64,000 nt of DNA from Ga0077555 sp050187415 (GCA_050187415.1 JBFWXN010000004.1:1-64000), one strand, 5' to 3'; shown: positions 36,035 to 45,199, counted from the stretch's first letter. Notes: a model not told the origin generated them from the sequence alone. Numbers and translations: made by a program.

Positions 36035-36144
36035 CAGCGGGTCGATGCCCACTCGGGACCGGCATTGCGCTTTGAAACGGCATGGCGCGCTGTGCTCGGC
36101 AGCGCTCCGTATCGCTTTGTCGCGGCCAGCGGACCCTTTGAGGG

Positions 36145-36178
36145 CCGCTTGCCGTCAGGGCGTGCTGGCGGCAAGCGG
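36145..36178 (-). terminator. Hairpin at the end of the membrane-protein gene
   Basis: CCGCTTGCCG (36145-36154) and CGGCAAGCGG (36169-36178) form a perfect 10-bp stem around the stop codon of the minus-strand gene ending at 36155. No T-run follows, so it may protect mRNA ends or act as a weak terminator. Confidence 0.35.
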
Positions 36179-36655
36179 GTGGAACGTTTTTGGCACGAGC
36201 CAGCCGACGATCAGGAAAATCGCAAGCACGACCGTTTGCGCGACGATGAATGGCATTTCCGCCTGCGTCGGTGCCAGGGCCTGAAAGACTGCAATTTTCT
36301 GAAACGCCTGGACGACACCAACGAAGACATTGAGGTAGAGCGAGGCCAGCGCGGTCGCAATATAAATCGATCGCCAGCCTCCGTTCAGGTGGCGACCGTA
36401 AAGCGCAATCAGCGCAAGCGTCAGCAATACGAGCGATATCACGCCGAACACATGCGAAGCACCGAAGCTGGTCGACTTGAAGAGAAAACCCGTGACGCTT
36501 GTTAGAACCGTGGTCGCGAGGAAGATGCCGGTCAGGCCGCCCAGGTGCTTTCCCGTGAGCATTCCAAATGCGACGATGATCCCGCTGACAATTCCAACGA
36601 GACTGATGACGACGTGCACCATTGTGAATGTTGACGTCGACATGCCTAGAATCAT
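36155..36655 (-). CDS. Small five-helix membrane protein
   Basis: ATG at 36655 with GAGGAG 8 bases upstream gives 166 residues and five predicted membrane helices. They begin near VHVVISLVGIVSGIIVAFG, LTGIFLATTVLTSVTGF, HVFGVISLVLLTLALIALYG, YIATALASLYLNVFVGVVQA and FIVAQTVVLAIFLIVGWLV. No enzymatic motif is recognised and the family is unknown. The gene is divergent from the fatty-acid-hydroxylase-family gene, with the start codons about 50 bases apart, so the two may share a control region. Confidence 0.8.
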   Translation of the reverse strand: MILGMSTSTFTMVHVVISLVGIVSGIIVAFGMLTGKHLGGLTGIFLATTVLTSVTGFLFKSTSFGASHVFGVISLVLLTLALIALYGRHLNGGWRSIYIATALASLYLNVFVGVVQAFQKIAVFQALAPTQAEMPFIVAQTVVLAIFLIVGWLVPKTFHPLAASTP

Positions 36656-36707
36656 CGCACGTACTCCTCTGTTGAAACGGATCGCATTCGCCACGTGTCA
36701 GATCTGA

Positions 36708-37739
36708 GTGTCGGCTGCCGAACGCCCATTGGAGACGACGGCTGTCAACATAATACCAGTCCCGATTTTATTGCAGTTATCTCACGATCTCGGCGTACAG
36801 CTGCCTGAGCACGCGCGAAGTTTCGGCAGCTTGCGCGGCCTATGCCAGTGGTTGACGTCGTTACGCGTCGGCACCTCTGGCTTGCTTCACCGCGAAGCAT
36901 CGGGCTATCTGATCTCATTCCGCGTTCTGCGGTCGCATCCTGCTTTTGCTGGTGGTCTCGCCGTGGATCTCATGTTGGTGAAGGAATGGCTAAGTTCTCC
37001 TGTTGCGCTGGTGTTCCTCCTTCTACCCCTCCGGCTCGTCGGGCTGTCGCTCATTGAGCGTTACTCTCCGGCCCACGAATCCCGCTTTCGCGAGCAGATC
37101 CTGTTCGATCTGGCTGCCATGCTGTTCTACGTGGCGATCACGTATCCCATTGCCGAACATGCAGTGAGGCTAATCGGGGTTTCCGCGCCGATTCCTTCGA
37201 CCATTAATTCGCTTCCGTATGCAGTACGGATTCTACTCTATCTGATTGTTGCTGATTTTGGCCATTACTGGCTGCATCGCCTAATGCACCATCCGCTTCT
37301 ATGGCCGGTGCATCGCTGGCATCATTCGCCCACGCACATGAGCTGGTCGGCCGGCGCGCGGGAATCGATTCCGGACGCCATCATCGTCAACCTAGCCTAT
37401 ATGTTTGCATGGCCGCTGCTCGGACACGTCGGCCCGACGACCGCCGGCTTGCTCCTGATTTTCGTAATGTTCAAGAACGACTGGATGCATCTCAATGTTA
37501 ACTGGCGCCTGCCTTGGCTCGAATGGCTCATTGTTACGCCTCGTTACCATCACATCCACCACAGCGACGATCAGCGACACCATTCGAAAAATCTGGCGAT
37601 CCTGTTTTCGTTCTGGGATCGCCTGTTCGGCACCTATATCGACCCTGATCGGATCGACTCGAAGCTGAGGTTCGGGACCGGCGAGAAGGTTTCGACGCCG
37701 CGCATGATCATAGGCGTCTCAGGCCCGCGCATGAGATGA
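36708..37739 (+). CDS. Sterol desaturase/fatty acid hydroxylase family protein
   Basis: The frame from GTG 36708 encodes 343 residues with a hydrophobic region of about four helices. It carries the histidine boxes of the non-haem di-iron membrane hydroxylases: HYWLHRLMHH, HRWHHSP and HHIHHSDD. Such enzymes insert oxygen or double bonds into lipids in the membrane. The true start is uncertain; the GTG lacks a ribosome binding site and the first 85 residues are not clearly homologous, while ATG 36972 in frame is possible. The DNA here is visibly lower in GC than its flanks, suggesting transfer. It converges with an orphan TRAP binding-protein gene. Confidence 0.85.
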   Translation: MSAAERPLETTAVNIIPVPILLQLSHDLGVQLPEHARSFGSLRGLCQWLTSLRVGTSGLLHREASGYLISFRVLRSHPAFAGGLAVDLMLVKEWLSSPVALVFLLLPLRLVGLSLIERYSPAHESRFREQILFDLAAMLFYVAITYPIAEHAVRLIGVSAPIPSTINSLPYAVRILLYLIVADFGHYWLHRLMHHPLLWPVHRWHHSPTHMSWSAGARESIPDAIIVNLAYMFAWPLLGHVGPTTAGLLLIFVMFKNDWMHLNVNWRLPWLEWLIVTPRYHHIHHSDDQRHHSKNLAILFSFWDRLFGTYIDPDRIDSKLRFGTGEKVSTPRMIIGVSGPRMR

Positions 37740-37762
37740 GGCGCACGTGTGTCCGCCTCATC
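37735..37762. terminator. Hairpin between convergent genes
   Basis: GATGAGGCG (37735-37743) and CGCCTCATC (37754-37762) form a perfect 9-bp stem with a 10-base loop, overlapping the stop of the hydroxylase-family gene and 80 bases from the end of the TRAP binding-protein gene. No T-run follows, so termination strength is uncertain. Confidence 0.4.
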
Positions 37763-37841
37763 GTCACGAATGACACCTGTCCGGCTGAGCCGAGCCAAGC
37801 GTCCCCGAATGCTCAAGGCAGCCCTGATTGGCCGCGTTGCT

Positions 37842-38852
37842 TTACTCGCCCAGAGCGGCAACGATCTGCGTCACGAGTGCCGGGTCGATCTTGAGATCCT
37901 GGATGAGAGCATCCTGCTTTGAGAGCAGCAGCTTGCGCGCGCGTTCAAGGTCGGCCTTCGGCGGAATCACAACGGTCATCCCCTGCTTCTTGGCATCCTC
38001 GGTCGCCGACTTCTGACGCTCTTCCGCCAGGTTGCGAATGCCGTCGATCTGTTCCTCCCAAACGGAGGTGATGACGTTTTGAATTTCTGGCGGGTACTTC
38101 GCCCACGACTTGGCGGAAATCAGTGGCACGTACTGTGTGAACGACTGGTTGTCGACATAAGCGTGCTTGAGCCCCGAGTCCCAGAGCTTCGCGCTACGCA
38201 CCGACTCGAACGTCGTCATGAGACCGTCCATAGTGCCGCGTTGCAAGGCCTGGGAAACGTCCGGCCACGCGATCTTGATGGGATTGGCCCCCAGCACATG
38301 AAAGCGCTGTATGTTGCCAGCCCCGCCCGGCGTCCGGATCTTCAGGCCCCGCAGATCTTCCCAAGAGTTGATCGGCTTGCTGATCGTGTAGGTTTGCTGG
38401 TGCCCGAGATCCATCCACCGGCCGACGACCTTGATGCCAAGTTTTGCCTCGAGCTTGGCGGCGAGGGCCTTCCCGACCGGTCCGTCGGTGACCTTGTAGA
38501 TTTCTTCGCGGGTGCGCCCATAGAAAATCGGCAGATCTACTGCATCGAAATCCGAGACGAACTTGCCGAGGTGGAACGTGACCGGAATGCCCATGTCAAT
38601 GGCACCCTGGTTGAGGGCCTTCGGCACGTCCGTGTCTTTGTGTTTGGCGGCGCCATGGTAAACCTTCACTTCGAGTTTGCCGGCGGCGCGCTTCTCCAAC
38701 TCCTCCGCTATCTGAAGGACCGCAATATTTCGCACGTGATTAGGCCCGGTTTCGAGCGAAATCTCCAACTTGTACGGTGCTTGCGCAAGCGCGCTGGTCG
38801 TGAGGGCAAAGACCGCAATAACGGCCGCCCCCGCGAAGCGGATGGATGGCAT
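37842..38852 (-). CDS. TRAP transporter substrate-binding protein (DctP family)
   Basis: The 336-residue protein has a Sec signal peptide (AVIAVFALTTSALAQ). The DctP-type periplasmic fold contains FHVLGANPIKIAWPDVSQAL and the RGTMDGLMTTFES motif, where the Arg usually binds the substrate carboxylate. TRAP systems import organic acids with DctQ and DctM membrane subunits. No DctQ or DctM gene is in the window, so this is either an orphan using a distant transporter or the remains of an operon. Confidence 0.9.
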   Translation of the reverse strand: MPSIRFAGAAVIAVFALTTSALAQAPYKLEISLETGPNHVRNIAVLQIAEELEKRAAGKLEVKVYHGAAKHKDTDVPKALNQGAIDMGIPVTFHLGKFVSDFDAVDLPIFYGRTREEIYKVTDGPVGKALAAKLEAKLGIKVVGRWMDLGHQQTYTISKPINSWEDLRGLKIRTPGGAGNIQRFHVLGANPIKIAWPDVSQALQRGTMDGLMTTFESVRSAKLWDSGLKHAYVDNQSFTQYVPLISAKSWAKYPPEIQNVITSVWEEQIDGIRNLAEERQKSATEDAKKQGMTVVIPPKADLERARKLLLSKQDALIQDLKIDPALVTQIVAALGE

Positions 38853-39121
38853 GGGCTACTCCCTTTGACGGAACGGCACGCTTATGCGTGTCCAATTCTT
38901 CATGATGTCTGGCGGTCGCCTGCATCCTGGGATGCCTAACGACCTGTGACAGCATGTCATCCATTCCAGAGGGTCGTGGGCTCGTCAAGAGATTGCAGGC
39001 GGACAGTCATTACCGCGACTTCGCGAGTGCCGCGCAGACGGGCCACGCGTTGGCTGCTGGCGGTTGCGGCAGGTCGGCGACGAGGTCGAGCGCCTGCTCG
39101 TGGTGGCTGCGCCGCCGCGCG

Positions 39122-39391
39122 TCATTGCCCGGTAGCTGCGGCCTCATAGACCCTGCGGGTTGCCTGGGCCAGGATTTCGATCCTGTTGAGGCAGTCGTCC
39201 ACGCGAGCCTCGGAGTCGGCGACACTGTTTGACCTTACGATCACAGCAACGAGCTGTGAAATGAGCAGATTCTCGACTGCAAAAGTATCGCCCGTTCGAG
39301 ATTGCGACGCCACGTAGGCGTTGGAAACCGCCTTGCACACGTCAGCGACCACGTGCTCTCCGAGCTTTCGCTCGATTTCGTCAAATGTCAT
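39122..39391 (-). CDS. Hypothetical 89-residue protein
   Basis: ATG at 39391 opens 89 residues that look helical: TFDEIERKLGEHVVADVCKA, then ENLLISQLVAVIVRSNSV and DDCLNRIEILAQATRRVYEA. No known family is recognised and there is no signal peptide or membrane segment. Two cysteines are present. It lies downstream of the XRE regulator on the same strand with about 130 bases between. A longer frame begins at 39460. Confidence 0.5.
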   Translation of the reverse strand: MTFDEIERKLGEHVVADVCKAVSNAYVASQSRTGDTFAVENLLISQLVAVIVRSNSVADSEARVDDCLNRIEILAQATRRVYEAAATGQ

Positions 39392-39519
39392 CCTGAGTAT
39401 GCCCCGAGCTATCCATGCGCCTGCTCCATGGCGCCAGCGAAGCATCGCACGGTCAACCAACTGGGGGTTTGCTCGGGTCGTTTCACTCGGGACGATGGCC
39501 TTGACGTTTGGGGCAGGTT

Positions 39520-39918
39520 TTAACGCGCAAAAAATCGGGCCAGATCGATGAGCCTTTTGCGCGCCTCCGGATCTTGGATAGTGCTGAACAGTTTCAGAAG
39601 CTCGACCATCTCGCTTGGGTCAGGCTTGTCACTCTTAGGAATTTCCGAGGATTCCGCCTCGCTTCCCGCGAGCAGAGAGCCCACGCTCACCCCAAGGTGT
39701 CGGGCGATTTCGACCGCACGCGCAGCGCTCACCCGGTTTTCACCGCCTTCGTATTTCTGCAGCTGCTGACACGAAAGCCCGAGCAAGTGGGCTAGCTCTT
39801 CCTGGGTCATGCCCCGGCTTGCCCGCAGCGTCCTGAGACGCTGACCGATCGCGACATCCGCTACCCCGGCCCGGGCACGCGCAATCACTGGCCTGCGCGT
39901 CACCGTCGGCATCCGCAT
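39520..39918 (-). CDS. XRE-family HTH regulator
   Basis: The 132-residue protein has an XRE/Cro-type helix-turn-helix at about 24-80: IGQRLRTLRASRGMTQEELA followed by LLGLSCQQLQKYEGGENRVS. This is the group often found controlling stress, plasmid or phage-like functions. The C-terminal 50 residues include PDPSEMVELLKLFSTIQD and end RLIDLARFFAR, a helical tail common in Hyphomicrobiales members. Target genes are unknown; the divergent gene from 40054 is a candidate, with about 135 bases between their starts. Confidence 0.88.
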   Translation of the reverse strand: MRMPTVTRRPVIARARAGVADVAIGQRLRTLRASRGMTQEELAHLLGLSCQQLQKYEGGENRVSAARAVEIARHLGVSVGSLLAGSEAESSEIPKSDKPDPSEMVELLKLFSTIQDPEARKRLIDLARFFAR

Positions 39919-40053
39919 TGCATTCGGTTCCTGATCCGTCTTCCCCGCAGCGAATTAAGCATCCGATTTATCTTCCGGCAAGCCCGGACACTCAAGCGTA
40001 CCAATCTGGAATTGGTAGGATCGATCTGCAACTGCAACCAACAGGTGGTCAAC

Positions 40054-40857
40054 ATGACGCTCAATCATCGTGCCGTTGAAGCTGATATCTCGCGTTCACC
40101 AAGAGTCTTGGCCCCGTTGACGAGCCTGAGGGTCGACTACGGGCCACGTGATCTGCTGGCTCGCTTCTTCCTGATGGCCGACGCCGCCCTGAAGGACGAA
40201 GGCATTCTCCTGGGGTTCGGCAGCTTTGATGAACTGGTCGAGACCAATGCCCGGCACAGCGACAGTTGGTCTCCTATTGCCCCGACATTCGACCCCGCAA
40301 ACGGCCTGTGCGACGCGGAGCGCTCGTATGCGCTGATAGGCCGAAATGTCGATAATGAGGTTGTGATCGCCCAAGGGACCCGGATTTTCGATTGGTCGGA
40401 AACAACCCTCAAACAGGAAGCGGAAAGCCTGCGACTGTACTATGCCGATCCCGCGCGTCAGGCTCGACCGGGTGAAGTCTGCACGGTGACCGCCGCGACG
40501 GCCGGCAACTTGTCGGGTTCGGTCGCGTACCACGGGTCGGCCTGGTGGCACCCGAGCGTTCGCGGGCGCCTATTGGGATCGATCATCGCGCGCATTTCCC
40601 GCGCCTATTCATTTACGCGGTGGCAGACGGATATGTCAGTCGCCTTCAACTCGAACGTCCTGATTGCCCGGGGTTGGCCCACACGCAACGGCTACCGGCA
40701 CATCGAGCATGGAGTTCGACTGCGCAACTTCGCAATCGGCGACTATGATGGCGGAGTTGTCTGGATCACTGCCGACGAATTGGTCGCCGACTTGTCAGAG
40801 TTCATGACGCAGCTCGAAGCCCGGCTCAAGACGCGCGACGCCCTGCGAACAGCATAG
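40054..40857 (+). CDS. Unrecognised 267-residue protein
   Basis: ATG at 40054 follows CAGGTGG at a proper distance; a longer frame from 40012 is also open. The sequence is a soluble globular protein of mixed alpha/beta with aromatic-rich strands: RHSDSWSPIAPTFDP, IAQGTRIFDWSET, and SFTRWQTDMSVAFNSNVLI. No motif of a known enzyme family is recognised. The end reads ADELVADLSEFMTQLEARL. It is divergent from the XRE gene and overlaps tail-to-tail with the next gene by 63 bases. It may be the regulated target of the XRE repressor (inference from position). Confidence 0.65.
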   Translation: MTLNHRAVEADISRSPRVLAPLTSLRVDYGPRDLLARFFLMADAALKDEGILLGFGSFDELVETNARHSDSWSPIAPTFDPANGLCDAERSYALIGRNVDNEVVIAQGTRIFDWSETTLKQEAESLRLYYADPARQARPGEVCTVTAATAGNLSGSVAYHGSAWWHPSVRGRLLGSIIARISRAYSFTRWQTDMSVAFNSNVLIARGWPTRNGYRHIEHGVRLRNFAIGDYDGGVVWITADELVADLSEFMTQLEARLKTRDALRTA

Positions 40858-41652
40858 GACGCAGGTCCCCAGTCCGGCTATCCGGATCGGGGCGAGCAGT
40901 CGAGTATAGCGAAACGAAGTTCGACCTCGGCCTGGCCACCAGGTTGAGGTCGTGATGTCCTCGACGATAGGTGATCCCGTCGCCATAACTTGGCGGTATG
41001 CAGCCGAAATCCTGCGCGCGTAGGTCTTGTCGGGTTGCTCCTCGATGGAAAAGTTAGCCATCGCCCGCAGCCGAGTGGACGGATAACGCTGGAAGCCTTC
41101 TCCCCACAGCATGAGCCTGAGCGGGGCATGTTCTCCAGCAGCGTGCACGAGCATGAAGGGGCGTTGTGCGTGGGCTTGCAGGATGTCGTGCAGCGCCGCG
41201 GCGCTGGCGCACGGCGGTACTGATCGGAGCAACTCGCCGAGAGAGCTGCCGCTTTCGAGCGATTCGACGCGTCGGCGACGCGCGGCGAAGTAGCCCTCCT
41301 CGCCATCGCAGACCGCTGTATCGAAGACATGAGCAAGATGCTGCGTCGCAGACTCCACGGTCGCAAAAATCTTATACGACCAACCATTATGCAGCGTCTC
41401 GACCAGAACCCGCGCAGGTCCCCGTCGCCGCAGCGCGAGCAGTAGACCGGCGAACGTAACCTCGGTGAGGGTCGTAGGCCTCCAACTCACCTGAAGGCCG
41501 TGCTGGCCCTCCTTCAGTCGCGCCCAGCCCATGTTCACAAGGGCGTAGCGAGCAAACTCCTCAGGCGATAGCCGTGCATACAGCGATGACATGAGGTTCG
41601 GCGACCCTTCGAAGGTAATTTCACCCGCCGAGTCGATCAGCCACCCAGACAT
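40795..41652 (-). CDS. Unrecognised protein with C-terminal PAS-like region
   Basis: ATG at 41652 with GGGGAACGC upstream gives 285 residues. The N-terminal half (SPEEFARYALVNMGWARLKE, QHGLQVSWRPTTLTEVTF) is not recognised. The C-terminal half (about 150-270) ends in beta-rich segments like TSTWWPGRGRTSFRYTRLLAPI that recall PAS_5-type sensory domains, but this is weak. No transmembrane segment is seen. Its last 63 bases overlap the convergent gene ending at 40857, so the two mRNAs are complementary at their 3' ends. Confidence 0.6.
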   Translation of the reverse strand: MSGWLIDSAGEITFEGSPNLMSSLYARLSPEEFARYALVNMGWARLKEGQHGLQVSWRPTTLTEVTFAGLLLALRRRGPARVLVETLHNGWSYKIFATVESATQHLAHVFDTAVCDGEEGYFAARRRRVESLESGSSLGELLRSVPPCASAAALHDILQAHAQRPFMLVHAAGEHAPLRLMLWGEGFQRYPSTRLRAMANFSIEEQPDKTYARRISAAYRQVMATGSPIVEDITTSTWWPGRGRTSFRYTRLLAPIRIAGLGTCVLCCSQGVARLEPGFELRHEL

Positions 41653-41967
41653 GCGTTCCCCACGTGCGCGCTTAAGACGAGGATAGCGCCAGCAGGGCTC
41701 GTCGCCAAGCTGAACTCCAGTCGAGGCCCGCCTGCTTCGGGTCGGCTTCGCGATGACCTAGTTCTTGTCACGAGAGAAGCAAAGCGGCTACTGATGTGGG
41801 CAATCGGCGCGTCTCGCTGCAATTCCCCGACGTGTTCTGGCACGAGCTACCATGCTCGACTTGGGTTCGTACTACAGATGTGAACGAAATGAGATCGATT
41901 GGCTTCGAGCTCGTCGCTCTCGAAGATAGCGCGATGGAATGTCGCTCAAAATTCGGCAGCAAGTGAA
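41653..41967. other. Intergenic region
   Basis: About 315 bases before the small frame at 41968. TTGTCA at about 41766 with CTACTG 17 bases on could be a promoter toward the right, but this is weak. A 7-bp inverted repeat CTTCGAG/CTCGAAG lies near 41905. No gene is supported. Confidence 0.35.
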
Positions 41968-42102
41968 ATGGCGAACTCACGACAAGAAATCGATCCGGAA
42001 CGACAGGCGAAGCTGAGAACCGAATACGATGCGAGCCTCGCCGCAGTGAAGACGGCAATGGCCGTGTTGCGGGATCGACGGCTCAAAGAGACCAGCCGCT
42101 AG
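41968..42102 (+). CDS. Possible small protein, 44 residues
   Basis: ATG at 41968 (AGCAAG upstream) gives 44 residues including QEIDPERQAKLRTEYDASLA and KTAMAVLRDRRLKETSR, an amphipathic charged helix. Composition is protein-like and lacks the Arg/Pro/Ser bias of chance frames. No family is recognised. Confidence 0.4.
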   Translation: MANSRQEIDPERQAKLRTEYDASLAAVKTAMAVLRDRRLKETSR

Positions 42103-42416
42103 TATATGGCAGACGAAACTTTTTTGCCGCTTGGGCGGTGAGAGATCTGGAATCTGAAAGCAGTAGCGCGCATCAGCTACCGCATGCGTGGCGTACCCGC
42201 CGTCGATTTGATACTCGGCGAAGCCCGCCGCATTGGGGGGGGCGCGCGCCCTGACAAAGTTTAGCGATAGCGGCGATGGCGGCCGTCCGGTTTGACTGGC
42301 ATCAACGCGCAGTCCTCCGTTTTGCGAAAAAGTACAATGCGATCTGAAGGATCGGTGCCTGGATTGTCAGGCTTGCCGACTCGACAGCTGTTCAGCATCC
42401 AACCGGGAGTTCGGTC
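42103..42416. other. Intergenic region upstream of hsp20
   Basis: About 310 bases with no supported gene. The last 20 bases carry GGGAG before the Hsp20 start. An RNA thermometer of the ROSE type is possible in such leaders in rhizobia but no matching U-rich anti-SD helix was recognised. Confidence 0.4.
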
Positions 42417-42914
42417 ATGGCTCAGGAAATGAAGAAGACCGAGACAGGCGCTATGCCGGCGCAACGCTACATCGATCCGTTTTCAGCTATGCGCTCAGAG
42501 ATGGATCGCGTGTTCGATTCATTCCTGGGTCGCAGATTAGGCCGTTACCCCGCATTTGCAAGGGTTGAAGACAGCGACGCCGTCGTTCCGAGCATTGATG
42601 TGCGCGAGAACGAAACAGAGTTCGTTGTCGAGGCCGAGCTGCCGGGCATGGACGAGAAGGACATCAGCGTGACGCTGAATAACGGCGTGCTTACTTTGAA
42701 GGGTGAGAAGAAATCGGAGCGCGAGGAGAAGAAGGACGATTATCACCTCATGGAGCGCAGCTACGGCAGCTTCCAGAGATCGTTCCAGGTCGCCGATACG
42801 ATCGATGCCGATAAAGTCAAAGCGGCATTCGAGAAGGGAGTTCTCAAGGTCACGCTACCGAAGCGACCGGAGGCCGTGAAGAGTGAGAAACGCATCCCCA
42901 TTGGCAAGACCTGA
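42417..42914 (+). CDS. Hsp20 small heat-shock chaperone
   Basis: The 165-residue protein has an alpha-crystallin domain (about 58-150): SIDVRENETEFVVEAELPGM, then VLTLKGEKK and the end KAAFEKGVLKVTLPKR. The N-terminal arm (1-55) is less conserved. The C-terminal IPI motif (RIPIGKT) needed for oligomer assembly is present. It binds unfolding proteins and hands them to DnaK. ATG 42417 has GGGAG upstream. It begins a stress cluster that continues with a repair methyltransferase fusion and CbpA/CbpM. Confidence 0.95.
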   Translation: MAQEMKKTETGAMPAQRYIDPFSAMRSEMDRVFDSFLGRRLGRYPAFARVEDSDAVVPSIDVRENETEFVVEAELPGMDEKDISVTLNNGVLTLKGEKKSEREEKKDDYHLMERSYGSFQRSFQVADTIDADKVKAAFEKGVLKVTLPKRPEAVKSEKRIPIGKT

Positions 42915-43195
42915 CCGCTCGGTCGGTTGCTTGACCTTCTAGTTTGACTAGATGGGCGGGCCGACCGAGGTCGTACACATCGCGCTGGAGAACGCGGTCT
43001 CGCCGGCAAGCGTATTGCTGCTGACCGAGGCGACGATGACCGATCTGCCGGGACCGAAAACGGAAGTACCGGCAGTTCCGGACATAGGCATGTAAGTTCC
43101 GGGCCGCGGGCCTCGGTCGTTCGGAGCGGTCGGCACTGGCGCAAGATGAGTGGACCCATCAGCCTTGAGGGGGAGATATTGGGCGGGAGGCCTCG

Positions 43196-45199
43196 ATGTC
43201 GACGATGAAGCAGCTCCGCGAGCGATTGGTCAAAGAACAGGTCGAGGCGCGGGGTGTCCGCGACCCGCGAGTGCTCGAGGCCATCCGTGCGGTACCGCGC
43301 GAGCTGTTCGTCCCCAAGAGCCTCAGGAAGGAGGCCTACGCCGACACCCCGCTTCCGATCGGATCGGACCAGACGATCTCGCAACCCTACATCGTCGCGT
43401 TCATGGTCGAAGCGCTGATCTTGCGCGGCGGCGAGAAGGTGCTCGAGATCGGTGCCGGGTCTGGCTACGCGGCGGCCGTTCTGGCCGAGATCGCCGGCGC
43501 AGTCTTCACCATCGAGCGCGTGGGTCAGCTCGCCGAGCAGGCCGCAGCGAACCTGGCGAAAGCCAAGTGCGACAATGTCCATGTCCGTCATGCCGACGGC
43601 ACTGAAGGCTGGGTAGAGGAAGCGCCCTTCGATGCCATCCTCGTCTCGGCAGGAGCGCCGGACATTCCGAAGTCCCTGATGCGCCAATTGAAGGTCGGGG
43701 GGCGCATGGTGATCCCCATCGGCGCCGATCAACGATCACAGGAGTTGATCCGGGTGACGCGCGCCGACGATGACGAGTTCGAGCAGGAGGATCTTGCCGA
43801 CGTCAAGTTCGTGCCCCTGATCGGCAAGGAAAGCTGGGAAAGCCGCGACAGCGACTGGCAAACCCGCCCGCCCCGCCTCGTCCAGTCACGACCTGCCGTC
43901 AGCGTGTCCATACCAGATCTCATCGCCAGGCACGCAGAGACGTTCGCCAATCCGGAGGATGCCGATCTCGAGCCGCTATTGCGACGGATCGGCAACGCGC
44001 GCGTGGTGCTGATCGGCGAGGCCAGCCACGGGACCTCGGAGTTCTATCGTGTTCGAGCCCGGATCACGCGACTGTTGATCGAGACGAAGGGCTTCGGGAT
44101 CGTTGCGGCAGAAGCCGACTGGCCGGATGCGGCGCGTTTCGACAACTACGTGCGCCATCGCGACGTGCCGCCGTCTGAATGGACGGCCTTCGCCCGGTTC
44201 CCGACCTGGATGTGGCGCAACAAGGAGACGCGCGACTTCGTCGACTGGCTGCACCAGCGCAATTCATCCATGAGATACAACGACCGCGCCGCGTTCTATG
44301 GCCTCGATCTCTATAGCCTCTACACGTCCGTGCGCGCCGTCATCGACTACCTCGACACCGTCGATGCTGACCTCGCGGCCACGGCGCGGCAGCGGTATGG
44401 TTGCTTGACGCCCTGGGAGGCGGACCCAGCCGCCTACGGCAGGGCAGCGTTGAACGGCACCTATCACAAGTGCGAGCAAGCGGTGACGCACATGCTCGTC
44501 GAGCTGCTGCAACAGCGGCAGGCCTATGCCCTCAGAGATGGCGAGCGGTTTTTCGACGCGTCACAGAACGCACGCCTCGTGGCCGATGCGGAGCAGTATT
44601 ACCGCGTCATGTACTACGGCTCTCGCGCGTCGTGGAATTTGCGCGACGGCCATATGTTCGAGACATTGAAGAACGTGCTCGAACATCATGGGCCATCATC
44701 GAAGGCCGTGGTCTGGGCGCACAACTCCCACGTCGGCAATGCGGCCGCCACGGAAATGGGTCGGCGCGGCGAGCACAATATCGGCCAGCTGTGTCGCGGG
44801 CACTTCGGCATGGCCTGCTACGCCATCGGCTTTGGCACGAATGAAGGAACCGTCGCCGCAGCGACCGGCTGGGACGAGCCCATGCAGGTCATGCGCGTTC
44901 GGCCGGCGCATCCTCAGAGCTACGAGCATCTGTTTCATTTGACCAACGCGCCGGGCCTGCTGCTGCCGTTGACAGGCCACGACACCATCGAGGTCCGAGA
45001 CAAGCTGAAAAGACCACGCCTGGAGCGGGCGATCGGTGTCATCTACCGACCGGAGAGCGAACTCGCCAGCCACTACTTCGAAGCCGTTCTGCCTCGTCAA
45101 TTCGATGAGTATATCTGGATCGACCGGACGAGTGCCGTGAAGCCGTTCGACGTGGCCGAGCTCGAGGGCTTGCCGGACACCTATCCATTCGGTGTCTAG
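43196..45199 (+). CDS. Protein-L-isoaspartate methyltransferase fused to erythromycin-esterase domain
   Basis: The 667-residue protein is a fusion. Residues 1 to about 215 are a protein-L-isoaspartate O-methyltransferase (Pcm): DQTISQPYIVAFM and the SAM-binding VLEIGAGSGYA (82-92). Residues about 250-660 are an erythromycin-esterase (EreA/B-like) domain with GEASHGTSEF (His278) and the HNSHVGN motif (His509, His512), both key in this family. Pcm repairs isoaspartyl damage in ageing proteins. The esterase half may hydrolyse a lactone, but whether it acts on macrolides is unknown. It sits between hsp20 and cbpA, a stress context. About 280 bases separate it from hsp20. Confidence 0.9.
   Translation: MSTMKQLRERLVKEQVEARGVRDPRVLEAIRAVPRELFVPKSLRKEAYADTPLPIGSDQTISQPYIVAFMVEALILRGGEKVLEIGAGSGYAAAVLAEIAGAVFTIERVGQLAEQAAANLAKAKCDNVHVRHADGTEGWVEEAPFDAILVSAGAPDIPKSLMRQLKVGGRMVIPIGADQRSQELIRVTRADDDEFEQEDLADVKFVPLIGKESWESRDSDWQTRPPRLVQSRPAVSVSIPDLIARHAETFANPEDADLEPLLRRIGNARVVLIGEASHGTSEFYRVRARITRLLIETKGFGIVAAEADWPDAARFDNYVRHRDVPPSEWTAFARFPTWMWRNKETRDFVDWLHQRNSSMRYNDRAAFYGLDLYSLYTSVRAVIDYLDTVDADLAATARQRYGCLTPWEADPAAYGRAALNGTYHKCEQAVTHMLVELLQQRQAYALRDGERFFDASQNARLVADAEQYYRVMYYGSRASWNLRDGHMFETLKNVLEHHGPSSKAVVWAHNSHVGNAAATEMGRRGEHNIGQLCRGHFGMACYAIGFGTNEGTVAAATGWDEPMQVMRVRPAHPQSYEHLFHLTNAPGLLLPLTGHDTIEVRDKLKRPRLERAIGVIYRPESELASHYFEAVLPRQFDEYIWIDRTSAVKPFDVAELEGLPDTYPFGV

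Noticed and set aside
42300..42416. A ROSE-type RNA thermometer before hsp20.
   Set aside because: Rhizobial hsp20 leaders often carry one, but the conserved U-rich pairing with the ribosome binding site could not be found by eye.
42952..43095. A 47-codon plus-strand frame, and a similar minus-strand frame over the same bases, upstream of the methyltransferase fusion.
   Set aside because: Both strands look equally plausible and neither has a ribosome binding site, so neither is supported.
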